A program made the position numbers and the translations under genes. From positions 1-64,000 of the forward strand of contig JAHFSX010000004.1 of assembly GCA_023269675.1 (NCBI GenBank): a stretch of DNA of 64,000 bases, read 5' to 3'. Below, one piece after another: positions 34,713-41,533 of the stretch; position 1 is the first letter of the stretch; each line of letters opens with the position of its first letter. A model generated the notes under the pieces. It saw nothing but the letters and a program-made list of their open reading frames with translations, searched no databases and was not told the origin of the DNA. Source of the DNA: Verrucomicrobiota bacterium. GTDB lineage: Bacteria; Verrucomicrobiota; Kiritimatiellia; RFP12; UBA1067.

Positions 34713-34815
34713 GAGGCGCGTCCGGACGGCACGCCTACCGGAGGGCGGGGTTTCTAACCCGCCACGGTCCGGCGGACAGGAAGGTCCGCCCCCCGTTCAA
34801 TCTGAAAACGCGCCC
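34713..34815. repeat. Composite palindromic region, family G-like
   Basis: A row of nested hairpins: GGCGCGTCCGGACGGCACGCC, GGCGGGGTTTCTAACCCGCC and GGCGGACAGGAAGGTCCGCC. The outer words GAGGCGCGT and ACGCGCCC close the whole. It fills the spacer between the GHKL ATPase stop (34819) and the recJ leader. Confidence 0.7.
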
Positions 34816-34818
34816 GGC

Positions 34819-36036
34819 CTATGCCTTCTGCAGCTCGCGCAGCTTTTTGGCGGGCAGGCCCAGCACCTCGTTCAGCACCGTGACCGAGGTCTCGGGCTTG
34901 GCCTCCAGCAGCTCGCGCAGCAGCCGGAACAGCAGCTTCTTCTCGACCACCGAAAAGATGTCGAAATTGTCCGAGCAGGAGCGGACCGCGAGGGCGCACG
35001 CGTCGAAGCGCTTGCGGGCGGCCGCCTCGGCCTCGTCCGCGGCTTCGGCCGCGTACGGGTACACGCCGTCCGCCTGCCACTGCTGCAGCAGCTCGGCCGT
35101 GAGCGCCTCGCGGCGCTCGCGGAAGTGGCGGCGCAGGATGTCGCGCGCCGCGTCGAGGAAGGCCTTGATCTCGGGATGCATCTCGTCGAGGATCAGGAGG
35201 TTCTCGTCGTGCAGCGCGGCGAAGCGCGAGGAGACCAGGTAGGCGGTGTAGTTGAAGCCGCTGCCGGGGCGCACCGCGGCGTCCACCTCGTGCAGCGCGA
35301 AGCCGTCGGTGTTGCAGAAGACGATCTTGCCGCGGCTCTGCTTGGTCTTCCACTCGATCACCTGCAGCTCGGCCTTGGAGCCCTCCGAGGACTTGAGGTG
35401 ATAGGTCTGGGCGGCGTGCTGCACGATGACCGGGTTGACCAGCAGCCCCTGGAAATAGATGCGCACGTTGGGATACGCCTTGAGGTAGAGCGCGAAGTGC
35501 GAGGCCAGCTGCTGCACCACCCAGGAGGTGTCGAGCAGCGAGCCGAGCGCGTTGCGGATGTCGGTGATCATCACCTCCGTGCCGGTTCCAGGGCCGGGAG
35601 CGGCCACGTCGGTGAGGGTGAAGAGGCTGGGGTCCTCGGCGTTGCCGGCCAGCACGAACGAGCGCAGCCCCGCGTCGGTCTGCATGGTGGTGCGCCACTC
35701 GATGTGGTTGCCGAGCGCGAAGGCCTTGAAGCGCCCCTTGCCCTTGCTGCCGTGCAGCACGCGGCCCGACAGCGGGGTCTTGTCCGCGTCGCGCTTCCAC
35801 GAGCCGCCGAGGTTGCCGAAATGGTCGGCCGCCTGCAGCGCGTTGACGCCCAGCCCGTCGTCGGAGACGCGGATCGTCTCGATGCCGCCCAGCGGGTTCT
35901 GGATCACGTCGACCTGGACGTCGAAGGCGTCGGCGTCCAGCGCGTTCCAGATCAGTTCGGTCAGCGCCTGGATCGGCGAGGCGGTGCAGAGCGAGAAGAT
36001 GTGGTCCTTCTGGGCGAGAACATGGATATCTTTCAC
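34819..36036 (-). CDS. GHKL ATPase (HSP90/MutL/MORC-like), possibly C-terminally short
   Basis: A 405-residue protein with the Bergerat ATP-binding fold. Motif N is ELIWNALDAD (27-36, Asn31 expected to bind Mg), motif G1 is VSDDGLGV (57-64) and motif G2 is GSKGKGRFKAFALG (96-109). An S5-like region follows (about 175-280) and then a helical part to the end. There is no transducer His-kinase domain. The family is seen in MutL/MORC-like ATPases that clamp DNA or act beside restriction and other defence modules, but no such partner is adjacent here. The protein ends at LPAKKLRELQKA, and longer relatives that I recall continue past this point. The stop sits right beside the composite palindrome 34713-34815. 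ATPase fold firm; role unknown. Confidence 0.72.
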   Translation of the reverse strand: MKDIHVLAQKDHIFSLCTASPIQALTELIWNALDADAFDVQVDVIQNPLGGIETIRVSDDGLGVNALQAADHFGNLGGSWKRDADKTPLSGRVLHGSKGKGRFKAFALGNHIEWRTTMQTDAGLRSFVLAGNAEDPSLFTLTDVAAPGPGTGTEVMITDIRNALGSLLDTSWVVQQLASHFALYLKAYPNVRIYFQGLLVNPVIVQHAAQTYHLKSSEGSKAELQVIEWKTKQSRGKIVFCNTDGFALHEVDAAVRPGSGFNYTAYLVSSRFAALHDENLLILDEMHPEIKAFLDAARDILRRHFRERREALTAELLQQWQADGVYPYAAEAADEAEAAARKRFDACALAVRSCSDNFDIFSVVEKKLLFRLLRELLEAKPETSVTVLNEVLGLPAKKLRELQKA

Positions 36037-36128
36037 GTGGCGAGGTTCCTTTGTTTAAGCGTGAATTAGCCCATACCATAGCGGAAACGGGCGCTTTTGG
36101 GTAGTGGTTTTGTCGGACCGTTTCCGCT

Positions 36129-36156
36129 TTGACCCCAACGCCCGATCAGGTAAACT
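36129..36156 (+). promoter_or_regulatory. Predicted promoter close to a start codon
   Basis: TTGACC (36129-36134), 16-nt spacer, TAAACT (36151-36156), then 7 nt to ATG 36164. Transcription would begin at or next to the start codon. Confidence 0.35.
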
Positions 36157-36163
36157 GAGGCGG

Positions 36164-36871
36164 ATGGAAATGAACCCGTGGAAGATCGGCCTCAAAGCCG
36201 CCCGTGCCAACCTGATCCCCGGCCTGATGCTGCAGGCGGCCGCGTTCGCGCTGCTGGGGGCCTATTACGGGCTGCCGCCCGTCAGGGACGCCTTGGGGGT
36301 GGTCGCGCAGTGGCAGGCCCGCTTCGGCATCCCCTTCTCGCTGGGCAGCTTCCTCTTCTTCTGCGCCGTCATCCCCTACCTCTTCTGCCTGGCGATCCCG
36401 GCCCTGCGTCCCAAAGAGCCCGGCAAAGCCCTGCTCTTCGCGCTCGGGTTCTGGGGCTTCATGGGGCTGATCCTGCCGAAATTCTACGCTTTTCAGGTGT
36501 TTTTGTACGGAAACGGGGCGGATCTGAAGACCCTGGCGCTGAAGATCGCGACCGACCAGCTCGGCTACACCGCCTTCTTCGCCTCGCCGGCCGTGGCCCT
36601 CGCCCACCTCTGGAAAGACCGCGGCTACCGCTGGTCGGAGATGTCCCCGCTGCTCGGCCCGGGCTGGTACCGGCGCCTGGTGGTCCCGAACCTGGTCATG
36701 AACTGGGCGATCTGGTTCCCCAGCCTCTGCGTGATCTACAGCCTGCCCGCGACCCTGCAGTCGCATGTGGCCGGCCTCATCGGCGGCTTCTGGGCCCTGA
36801 TGAGCCTCCAGATCGCCGCCCACACCAAGACCGGCGGGAGCGTTACGGCAACCCCAGTTCCGCGACGATAA
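36164..36871 (+). CDS. Integral membrane protein of unknown function
   Basis: A 235-residue protein with about five or six predicted membrane helices: ANLIPGLMLQAAAFALLGAYYG near the start, FLFFCAVIPYLFCLAIPAL, LLFALGFWGFMGLILPKFYAF, and a final LVMNWAIWFPSLCVIYSLP and LIGGFWALMSLQIA. The C-terminal NW...FP pattern is somewhat like Mpv17/PMP22 proteins, but I am not confident in this. ATG 36164 is used; an ATG at 36170 is an equal alternative. Its last 29 bp overlap the 3' end of lpxB on the other strand. It is a single-gene unit, divergent from the GHKL ATPase. No function can be assigned. Confidence 0.7.
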   Translation: MEMNPWKIGLKAARANLIPGLMLQAAAFALLGAYYGLPPVRDALGVVAQWQARFGIPFSLGSFLFFCAVIPYLFCLAIPALRPKEPGKALLFALGFWGFMGLILPKFYAFQVFLYGNGADLKTLALKIATDQLGYTAFFASPAVALAHLWKDRGYRWSEMSPLLGPGWYRRLVVPNLVMNWAIWFPSLCVIYSLPATLQSHVAGLIGGFWALMSLQIAAHTKTGGSVTATPVPRR

Positions 36872-37994
36872 GGTCGGCGGCGCGGCCGGAGGCGTTGCCC
36901 GCGCCGAGCCGGGCGTTGGTCGCGTCCAGCGCTTGCAGGGTCGCCGTCCGCGCGGGCTCGTCGGTCAGGTAGCGGTGCAGGAGATCGGCCAAACGTTCCG
37001 GCGTGAAGTCGTCCTGCAGCAGCTCGGGCATCACCTCTTGGCCGGCGATGATGTTGGCCAGGCCCAGGTGCTTGACCCCCTTGACCAGGAGCCGGGCGGC
37101 CAGGTACGTGACCCGGCTCGCGGCATACACCAGCACGGTGGGGCAGCGCATGAGGCTGGCCTCGAGCGTCGCCGTGCCCGAAGCCACGGCCGCGGCCCGC
37201 GCCTGCAGCATCACTTGCCGGGCCTGGCCGTCGATGAACGCCAGGCGCTGCGGCCTGGCCGGCGCGGCGGCGGCCACCGCCTCGCCCAGCGCGCGCATGC
37301 GGGGGGTCGGCGCGGGAATGATGAACGAGCAGTCGTTGTCCAGCCGTGCCTCCAGCAGCGCGGCCGCCGCCAGAAGGCGGGGCAGGATGCGGGTGATCTC
37401 GCCGGCGCGGCTGCCCGGCAGGAGCGCGACGCGGTGGCGGCCCTGCCACGGCAGCGCGGCGGGCGGCGCGGCGCGGGTTTCGGCGGCGCGGTCCACCAGC
37501 GGATGGCCGGCGAACAGCGCCTTGAGCGGCGTCGCCTGGAAAAGGGCGGGCTCGAAGGGGAAGATGCAGAGCAGCAGATCCAGCATCCGCGCGATCTTCG
37601 GGATGCGGCCGCGGTGCCACGCCCACACCTGCGGGCAGATGTAGTGGACGGTTTTGAGGCCGTGCGCGTGGGCGAAGCGGGCCAGCCGCAGGTTCATGCC
37701 GGGATAATCGACGGTCAGCACCAGATCCGGCTGCCACGCGAGCATCTCGCGCTTCATATGCCGGATCATGCCGAGCAGGAAAGGCAGCTCCCGGATGACC
37801 GGCGTGATGCCCATGATCGCGATGCGGTCGGTGTGGTAGAGCAGCTCCGCGCCCTCGGCCCGCATGGCGTCGCCGCCGAACCCGCGGAACTCCACGGGGC
37901 CGGCGATCCGTTCGCGCAGCGAGCGCATCAGCGCGGCGGCGTGCATGTCGCCGCTCACCTCGCCGGCGCAGATCAGGACTCGCAAGGGTTTCAT
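36843..37994 (-). CDS. lpxB: Lipid-A-disaccharide synthase
   Basis: A 383-residue GT-B glycosyltransferase that joins UDP-diacylglucosamine and lipid X to form the lipid A disaccharide at the inner membrane. ATG 37994 gives the family N-terminus KPLRVLICAGEVSGDMHA. Other landmarks are FRGFGGDAM, TVDYPGMNLRLA, VHYICPQVWAWHRGRI, VALLPGSRAGEI, ASGTATLEA and LANIIAGQEVMPELLQDDFT. No strong ribosome-binding site is seen; the 43-nt gap to lpxI contains a duplicated ATAGGATG word. It follows lpxI on the same strand, so the two form a lipid A operon and indicate a Gram-negative outer membrane. Identification firm. Confidence 0.95.
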   Translation of the reverse strand: MKPLRVLICAGEVSGDMHAAALMRSLRERIAGPVEFRGFGGDAMRAEGAELLYHTDRIAIMGITPVIRELPFLLGMIRHMKREMLAWQPDLVLTVDYPGMNLRLARFAHAHGLKTVHYICPQVWAWHRGRIPKIARMLDLLLCIFPFEPALFQATPLKALFAGHPLVDRAAETRAAPPAALPWQGRHRVALLPGSRAGEITRILPRLLAAAALLEARLDNDCSFIIPAPTPRMRALGEAVAAAAPARPQRLAFIDGQARQVMLQARAAAVASGTATLEASLMRCPTVLVYAASRVTYLAARLLVKGVKHLGLANIIAGQEVMPELLQDDFTPERLADLLHRYLTDEPARTATLQALDATNARLGAGNASGRAADLIVAELGLP

Positions 37995-38037
37995 AGGATG
38001 AAGGCTATAGGATGTTGGATGACTCGGGAGAAGGGCG

Positions 38038-38892
38038 TCAGGGGCGCAGGGGCGCGGCGGGCAAGCCGCTGTCGAGGCCGACAATCGCGATCTTCAGCTT
38101 GTCGGCGGCCGCGATCACCTTCGGGCGCTCCAGCATCACCAGACGCCCGGCCTGGTAGGCGATGGCGGAAACCCCGGCCTTGCGCAGGACGGAAATCGTG
38201 GCCTCGCCGATCACGGGGATGTCGAAGCGCATGTCGTGTCCCTGGGTGGCCACTTTGATCACGACCGAGCCCGGACCGCCCAGCTTGCCGCCGCGCAGGA
38301 TGGCCGCGTTGGTGCCCTCGAACGCCTCGACCGCCAGGATCACGCCGTCCTTCACCAGCAGGGTCTGGCCCACATCCAGCCCGCAGATGCTGCTCGCCAC
38401 GCCGTGGCCGAACTCGATGTCGCGCTGCTCGCGCGCGTCGGGCGCGCGTTGCGTCAGCACGCCTGCGGCGAGGATGTGGTCGTCCATGTAGCACGAGGCG
38501 GGAAGCACGCGGATGCCGATCTTCTCGAGCTCCTCCGCCACTTTGCCGTAGATGGTGTGGGCGTTTTTGACCGGCAGGCCGCTCAGCCACGTCCGCGCCA
38601 GGTCGTCGAAGCGCGTGCGGAACAGCGCCAGCGGGTGGATCTGGCCGGCCATGAGCGCGCCGGTGAAGCCCTGGCCCGCGGCCCAGTCGAAGATCGCGCG
38701 CAACTCGCCCACGCCGAACCAGACCATCTCGTCGGCGAGCGCTTTCAGGGAGCGGGAGGTCATGCCGCGGAACGCCAGCACGGAGATGTGCCGCACGCCG
38801 GCCTTGCGCGCGCCGGCCGCCATGCACGCGGGATAGGTGCCGCTCCCCGCGATGATGAGAAGTTTTTCCGCCACGTCCTTTGCCATGAGCAT
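38038..38892 (-). CDS. lpxI: UDP-2,3-diacylglucosamine pyrophosphatase LpxI
   Basis: A 284-residue member of the LpxI (DUF1009) family, which hydrolyses UDP-2,3-diacylglucosamine to lipid X and UMP, the step before LpxB. LLIIAGSGTYPACMA (11-25) opens the first domain. The second domain contains GVGELRAIFDWA, MAGQIHPLALF, GKVAEELEKIGI, VEAFEGTNAAILRGG, VIKVATQGHDMRFDIPVIG and YQAGRLVMLE, all family-typical. The ATG at 38892 lies 7 nt past a TATAAT, so the transcript is probably leaderless; an ATG at 38886 is an alternative start. It is the first gene of lpxI-lpxB. Use of LpxI rather than LpxH is notable for taxonomy. Identification firm. Confidence 0.95.
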   Translation of the reverse strand: MLMAKDVAEKLLIIAGSGTYPACMAAGARKAGVRHISVLAFRGMTSRSLKALADEMVWFGVGELRAIFDWAAGQGFTGALMAGQIHPLALFRTRFDDLARTWLSGLPVKNAHTIYGKVAEELEKIGIRVLPASCYMDDHILAAGVLTQRAPDAREQRDIEFGHGVASSICGLDVGQTLLVKDGVILAVEAFEGTNAAILRGGKLGGPGSVVIKVATQGHDMRFDIPVIGEATISVLRKAGVSAIAYQAGRLVMLERPKVIAAADKLKIAIVGLDSGLPAAPLRP

Positions 38893-38899
38893 GCGCCGG

Positions 38900-38929
38900 A
38901 TTATAGCGGAAGACGAGAGGGCGCACCAA
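38900..38929 (-). promoter_or_regulatory. Predicted promoter of lpxI-lpxB, leaderless
   Basis: On the minus strand, TTGGTG (38929-38924), 18-nt spacer, TATAAT (38905-38900). ATG 38892 begins 7 nt after the -10. The -35 is formed by the edge of the family C element. Confidence 0.5.
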
Positions 38930-39165
38930 GGAGAATTTAGGCGTCAGGAGCTAGGAGTCGGCAGCGCAAAAGGCACTGAAAACAGGGCGTTCGACAAGGA
39001 GGCACCCTTCCGCGGAGAACTGATTATTGGAGCTGTCCGTGTGACTTCCGCTTGAAGACACGAACACGGGCTCGCGCGCATCGCGCGAACACTTTCACTT
39101 TCAGGGCCTTACAACGCCCAACTCCTCCTTCGGGTGTGGATTCAACACAGTTGAATCACACCCGG
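38921..39165 (+). repeat. Long interspersed element, family C copy 2
   Basis: Matches the reverse complement of 25691-25943. It starts CACCAAGGAGAATTTAGG, contains GGCACTGAAAACAGGGCGTT, CGACAAGGAG, a divergent centre (about 39015-39050), GACACGAACACGGGCTCGCG and TTCACTTTCAGGGC. It ends in a hairpin (39130-39163) with CGGGTGTG and CACACCCG arms. No frame of note spans it. Confidence 0.88.
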
Positions 39166-39292
39166 CGCAATCCGCGGTCAGAATTCAGACTACCTCAACC
39201 GGTTTCCGTGTGTTATGATCACTCCCTCATAGTGGGTTTGGGCTGATTGCTTTTTTGCAACTGCGGCGGGGGCCGCATCAAACGGAGGGGTT

Positions 39293-40798
39293 ATGGTTGA
39301 GAAGAAGTTGTTCGCTGTGGATCTGGGCGCATCCGGGGGCAAGTGTTTCATCGGGTTCTTCGGCGCAGGCACGTTCCGGATGGAAGAGGTTCACCGGTTC
39401 TCGCACGAGGGCGTCTCCTACTTCCTGCCGGACCGCGCGGGCGCGGTCAACGAGCGCACCTACTGGGACGACACCTACATCTACCAGAACATCGTCAAAG
39501 GCCTGCAGACGGCGCGGCGCCTGCACGGCGAGACGCTGGACGGCATCGGCATCGACACCTGGGGCGCGGACGGCCACCTGCTGACGCAGGACGGCGACCT
39601 GCTCGGCAAGGTCTACTGCTACCGCGACCACCGCCTCGACACCATGTGCGACGAGGTGAAGGCCCGCATCGACGCCACGCGCGTGTACGCGATCACCGGC
39701 AACCACTTCCAGCCCTTCAACCAGTCCAACCAGCTCCTGTGGATCGCCACGCGGCGTCCCGAGCTGCTCAAGCTGGCCAAGGTTTATCTGCCGATCCCCG
39801 CGCTCTTCTACTACTACCTCGGCGGCTGCACGCAGGTGGACTCCACCTTCGCCAGCGTCACGCAGATGATGGACGCCAAGAAGCGCAAGTGGAGCGGCGA
39901 GATGCTCAAGGCGATGGGAATTCCCAAGAAGCTCATGCCCGAGATCGTCGAGCCCGGCACCAAGATCGGCAGGCTCCAGCCCGCGCTGGCCGCGCATTGC
40001 GGCCTGAACGAGGTGGACCTCATCGCGGTCGGCTCGCACGACACGGCCAGCGCGTTCGCGGCGGCGCCGGTGAAGAACCCCAAAAAAGCCCTGATCATCA
40101 GCTCCGGCACGTGGTCCCTGGTGGGCAAGCTCATCAAGAAGCCGATCACCACGCCCGAAGCCATGGGGTTCGGGCTCAGCAACGAGGGCGGCATCGGCAA
40201 CACGCGCTTCCTGCGCAACTGCATGGGCACCTGGATCGTGCAGGAGCTGCTGCGCGTCTGGGAGATCGCCGACGGCCAGCGCATGGGCTGGGACGAGGTG
40301 GACAAGATCACGCCCGCCGCCCCCGCCTTCACGGCCTTCATCGATCCGGACGACAAGCGCTTCTACAACCCGGCGAACATGGAGCAGGCGGTGCGCGTGT
40401 TCATCGCCGAGACCGGGCAGACCGCGCCGGCGGACCGCGGCACGATCCTGCGGTGCGTCTACGAGAGCCTGGCCCTCAAGTACCGCCACGTGAACGAGGT
40501 GATCAACCGCGTGACCGGCACCGAGACGGAAGTGGTGCACATCGTGGGCGGCGGCAGCAACAACCCGCTGCTCAACCAGTTCACGGCCGATTCGGTCGGC
40601 GTGCCGGTGCTGGCGGGGCCCAAAGAGGCCACCGCGGTCGGAAACCTCATGGTGCAGGCGGTCGGCGCGGGCATCATCCCGGACCTCAAGGCCGCCATGC
40701 CCTACATCAAGTCGGCCTTCCCGATCACGACCTTCAAGCCGCAGAACACCGCGGCCTGGGATGCGGCCTACGCGCGCTTCACGAAGCTGCTGAAATAG
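39293..40798 (+). CDS. rhaB: Rhamnulokinase-like FGGY-family sugar kinase
   Basis: A 501-residue FGGY kinase; ACGGAGGGGTT precedes ATG 39293. FAVDLGASGGKCFIG (7-21) is the first phosphate loop. IDTWGADGHLL, YRDHRLDTM and GNHFQPFNQSNQLLW match rhamnulokinases, as do SHDTASAFAA, SSGTWSLVGKL and VHIVGGGSNNPLLNQFTAD near the end. The enzyme phosphorylates L-rhamnulose. No rhamnose isomerase or aldolase is adjacent, so the pathway must be completed elsewhere. A related kinase for another deoxy sugar such as fuculose cannot be ruled out. The gene stands alone between the family C spacer and a hairpin (40809-40846). It links the window's glycosidases to deoxyhexose use. Confidence 0.85.
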   Translation: MVEKKLFAVDLGASGGKCFIGFFGAGTFRMEEVHRFSHEGVSYFLPDRAGAVNERTYWDDTYIYQNIVKGLQTARRLHGETLDGIGIDTWGADGHLLTQDGDLLGKVYCYRDHRLDTMCDEVKARIDATRVYAITGNHFQPFNQSNQLLWIATRRPELLKLAKVYLPIPALFYYYLGGCTQVDSTFASVTQMMDAKKRKWSGEMLKAMGIPKKLMPEIVEPGTKIGRLQPALAAHCGLNEVDLIAVGSHDTASAFAAAPVKNPKKALIISSGTWSLVGKLIKKPITTPEAMGFGLSNEGGIGNTRFLRNCMGTWIVQELLRVWEIADGQRMGWDEVDKITPAAPAFTAFIDPDDKRFYNPANMEQAVRVFIAETGQTAPADRGTILRCVYESLALKYRHVNEVINRVTGTETEVVHIVGGGSNNPLLNQFTADSVGVPVLAGPKEATAVGNLMVQAVGAGIIPDLKAAMPYIKSAFPITTFKPQNTAAWDAAYARFTKLLK

Positions 40799-40808
40799 CG
40801 GCTCGGCG

Positions 40809-40846
40809 CCGTCGGACAGGTCGGACGCGTCCGGCCTGTCTGACGG
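40809..40846. repeat. Hairpin between convergent rhaB and def, family I
   Basis: CCGTCGGACAGGTCGGAC pairs with GTCCGGCCTGTCTGACGG around GC, followed by GGCCCCCTTATT. The arms contain the repeated word GTCGGAC. It probably serves as a bidirectional terminator and also has the look of a dispersed palindrome. Confidence 0.75.
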
Positions 40847-40852
40847 GCCCCC

Positions 40853-41395
40853 TTATTCCTCTTGGGCGTTCTTCTGCAAGCGCCGGAGCTGGCCGGACAC
40901 GGACATCTTCTGCATCGCGCTCATCCGGTCCACGAGCAGGATGCCGTTCAGGTGGTCGACCTCGTGCTGGATGGCGCGCGAGAGCAGGCCGCGGGCGGAG
41001 ACGGTCACGCGGGCGCCGTCGAGGTCCGTGTAGGTGACGGTCACCTTGTCCGCACGCGTGATCGGCGCGCCGATCTCCGGAAAGCTGAGGCACCCCTCCT
41101 CGTTGCGCTGCTTGCCCTCGGTGGCCAGGATCTCCGGGTTGATGAGCACCAGCGGCATGGTGACCGCGGCGTTCTCCTCCCGGCAGGCCTCCTTCTCCGC
41201 GTCGCGCGGCACGTCGATGACGCAGATGCTCTCGGTGTGCCCCACCTGCTCGGCGGCCAGGCCCACACCTTTGGCGGCGTACATGCTCTCCAGCATGTCG
41301 CGGACGAGCTGGCGCACGGCCTCGGTCACCTTCGCCACCGGCACGGCCTTCTGCCGCAGGATCTCATGTCCGAACGTTACCACCTGATAAATCAC
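40853..41395 (-). CDS. def: Peptide deformylase
   Basis: A 180-residue metalloenzyme that removes the formyl group from N-terminal methionine of new proteins. All three motifs are intact: GVGLAAEQVG (motif I), EEGCLSFPEIG with the metal-binding Cys (motif II) and QHEVDHLNG (motif III, HExxH type). A GTG at 41395 is taken as the start because GCGAGG lies upstream at normal distance and the protein then begins with the usual VIYQVVTFGHEIL; a farther ATG at 41461 adds an unrelated segment. The C-terminal LRRLQKNAQEE tail is short and charged. It is single and convergent with the rhamnulokinase gene. Identification firm. Confidence 0.95.
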   Translation of the reverse strand: MIYQVVTFGHEILRQKAVPVAKVTEAVRQLVRDMLESMYAAKGVGLAAEQVGHTESICVIDVPRDAEKEACREENAAVTMPLVLINPEILATEGKQRNEEGCLSFPEIGAPITRADKVTVTYTDLDGARVTVSARGLLSRAIQHEVDHLNGILLVDRMSAMQKMSVSGQLRRLQKNAQEE

Positions 41396-41533
41396 GAAAA
41401 CCTCGCTTTCAGACCAGTAAGATAAAAAGTCGGCCGCCGGTTGACAATGACAAAATGACAATAGTGAAATTCGGGATTGGCTTTTGTGCGGCTTTCCTCT
41501 ATTTTCCCTTCATCCGCTTGATTTTGGAGTGCT

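Larger units (their letters stand above)
38893..39292. other. Divergent spacer holding family C copy 2
   Basis: A 400-bp spacer between lpxI and rhamnulokinase. The family C element occupies 38921-39164. The rest holds the lpxI promoter and, at 39214-39219, a TATGAT that may be the -10 of the rhamnulokinase gene, though no matching -35 was found. No coding sequence is called. Confidence 0.55.

Noticed and set aside
41436-41480. A promoter with TTGACA near 41441 ahead of the acyl-CoA ligase gene
   Set aside because: No acceptable -10 lies 16-18 nt downstream. The TGACAA words look like a short direct repeat.
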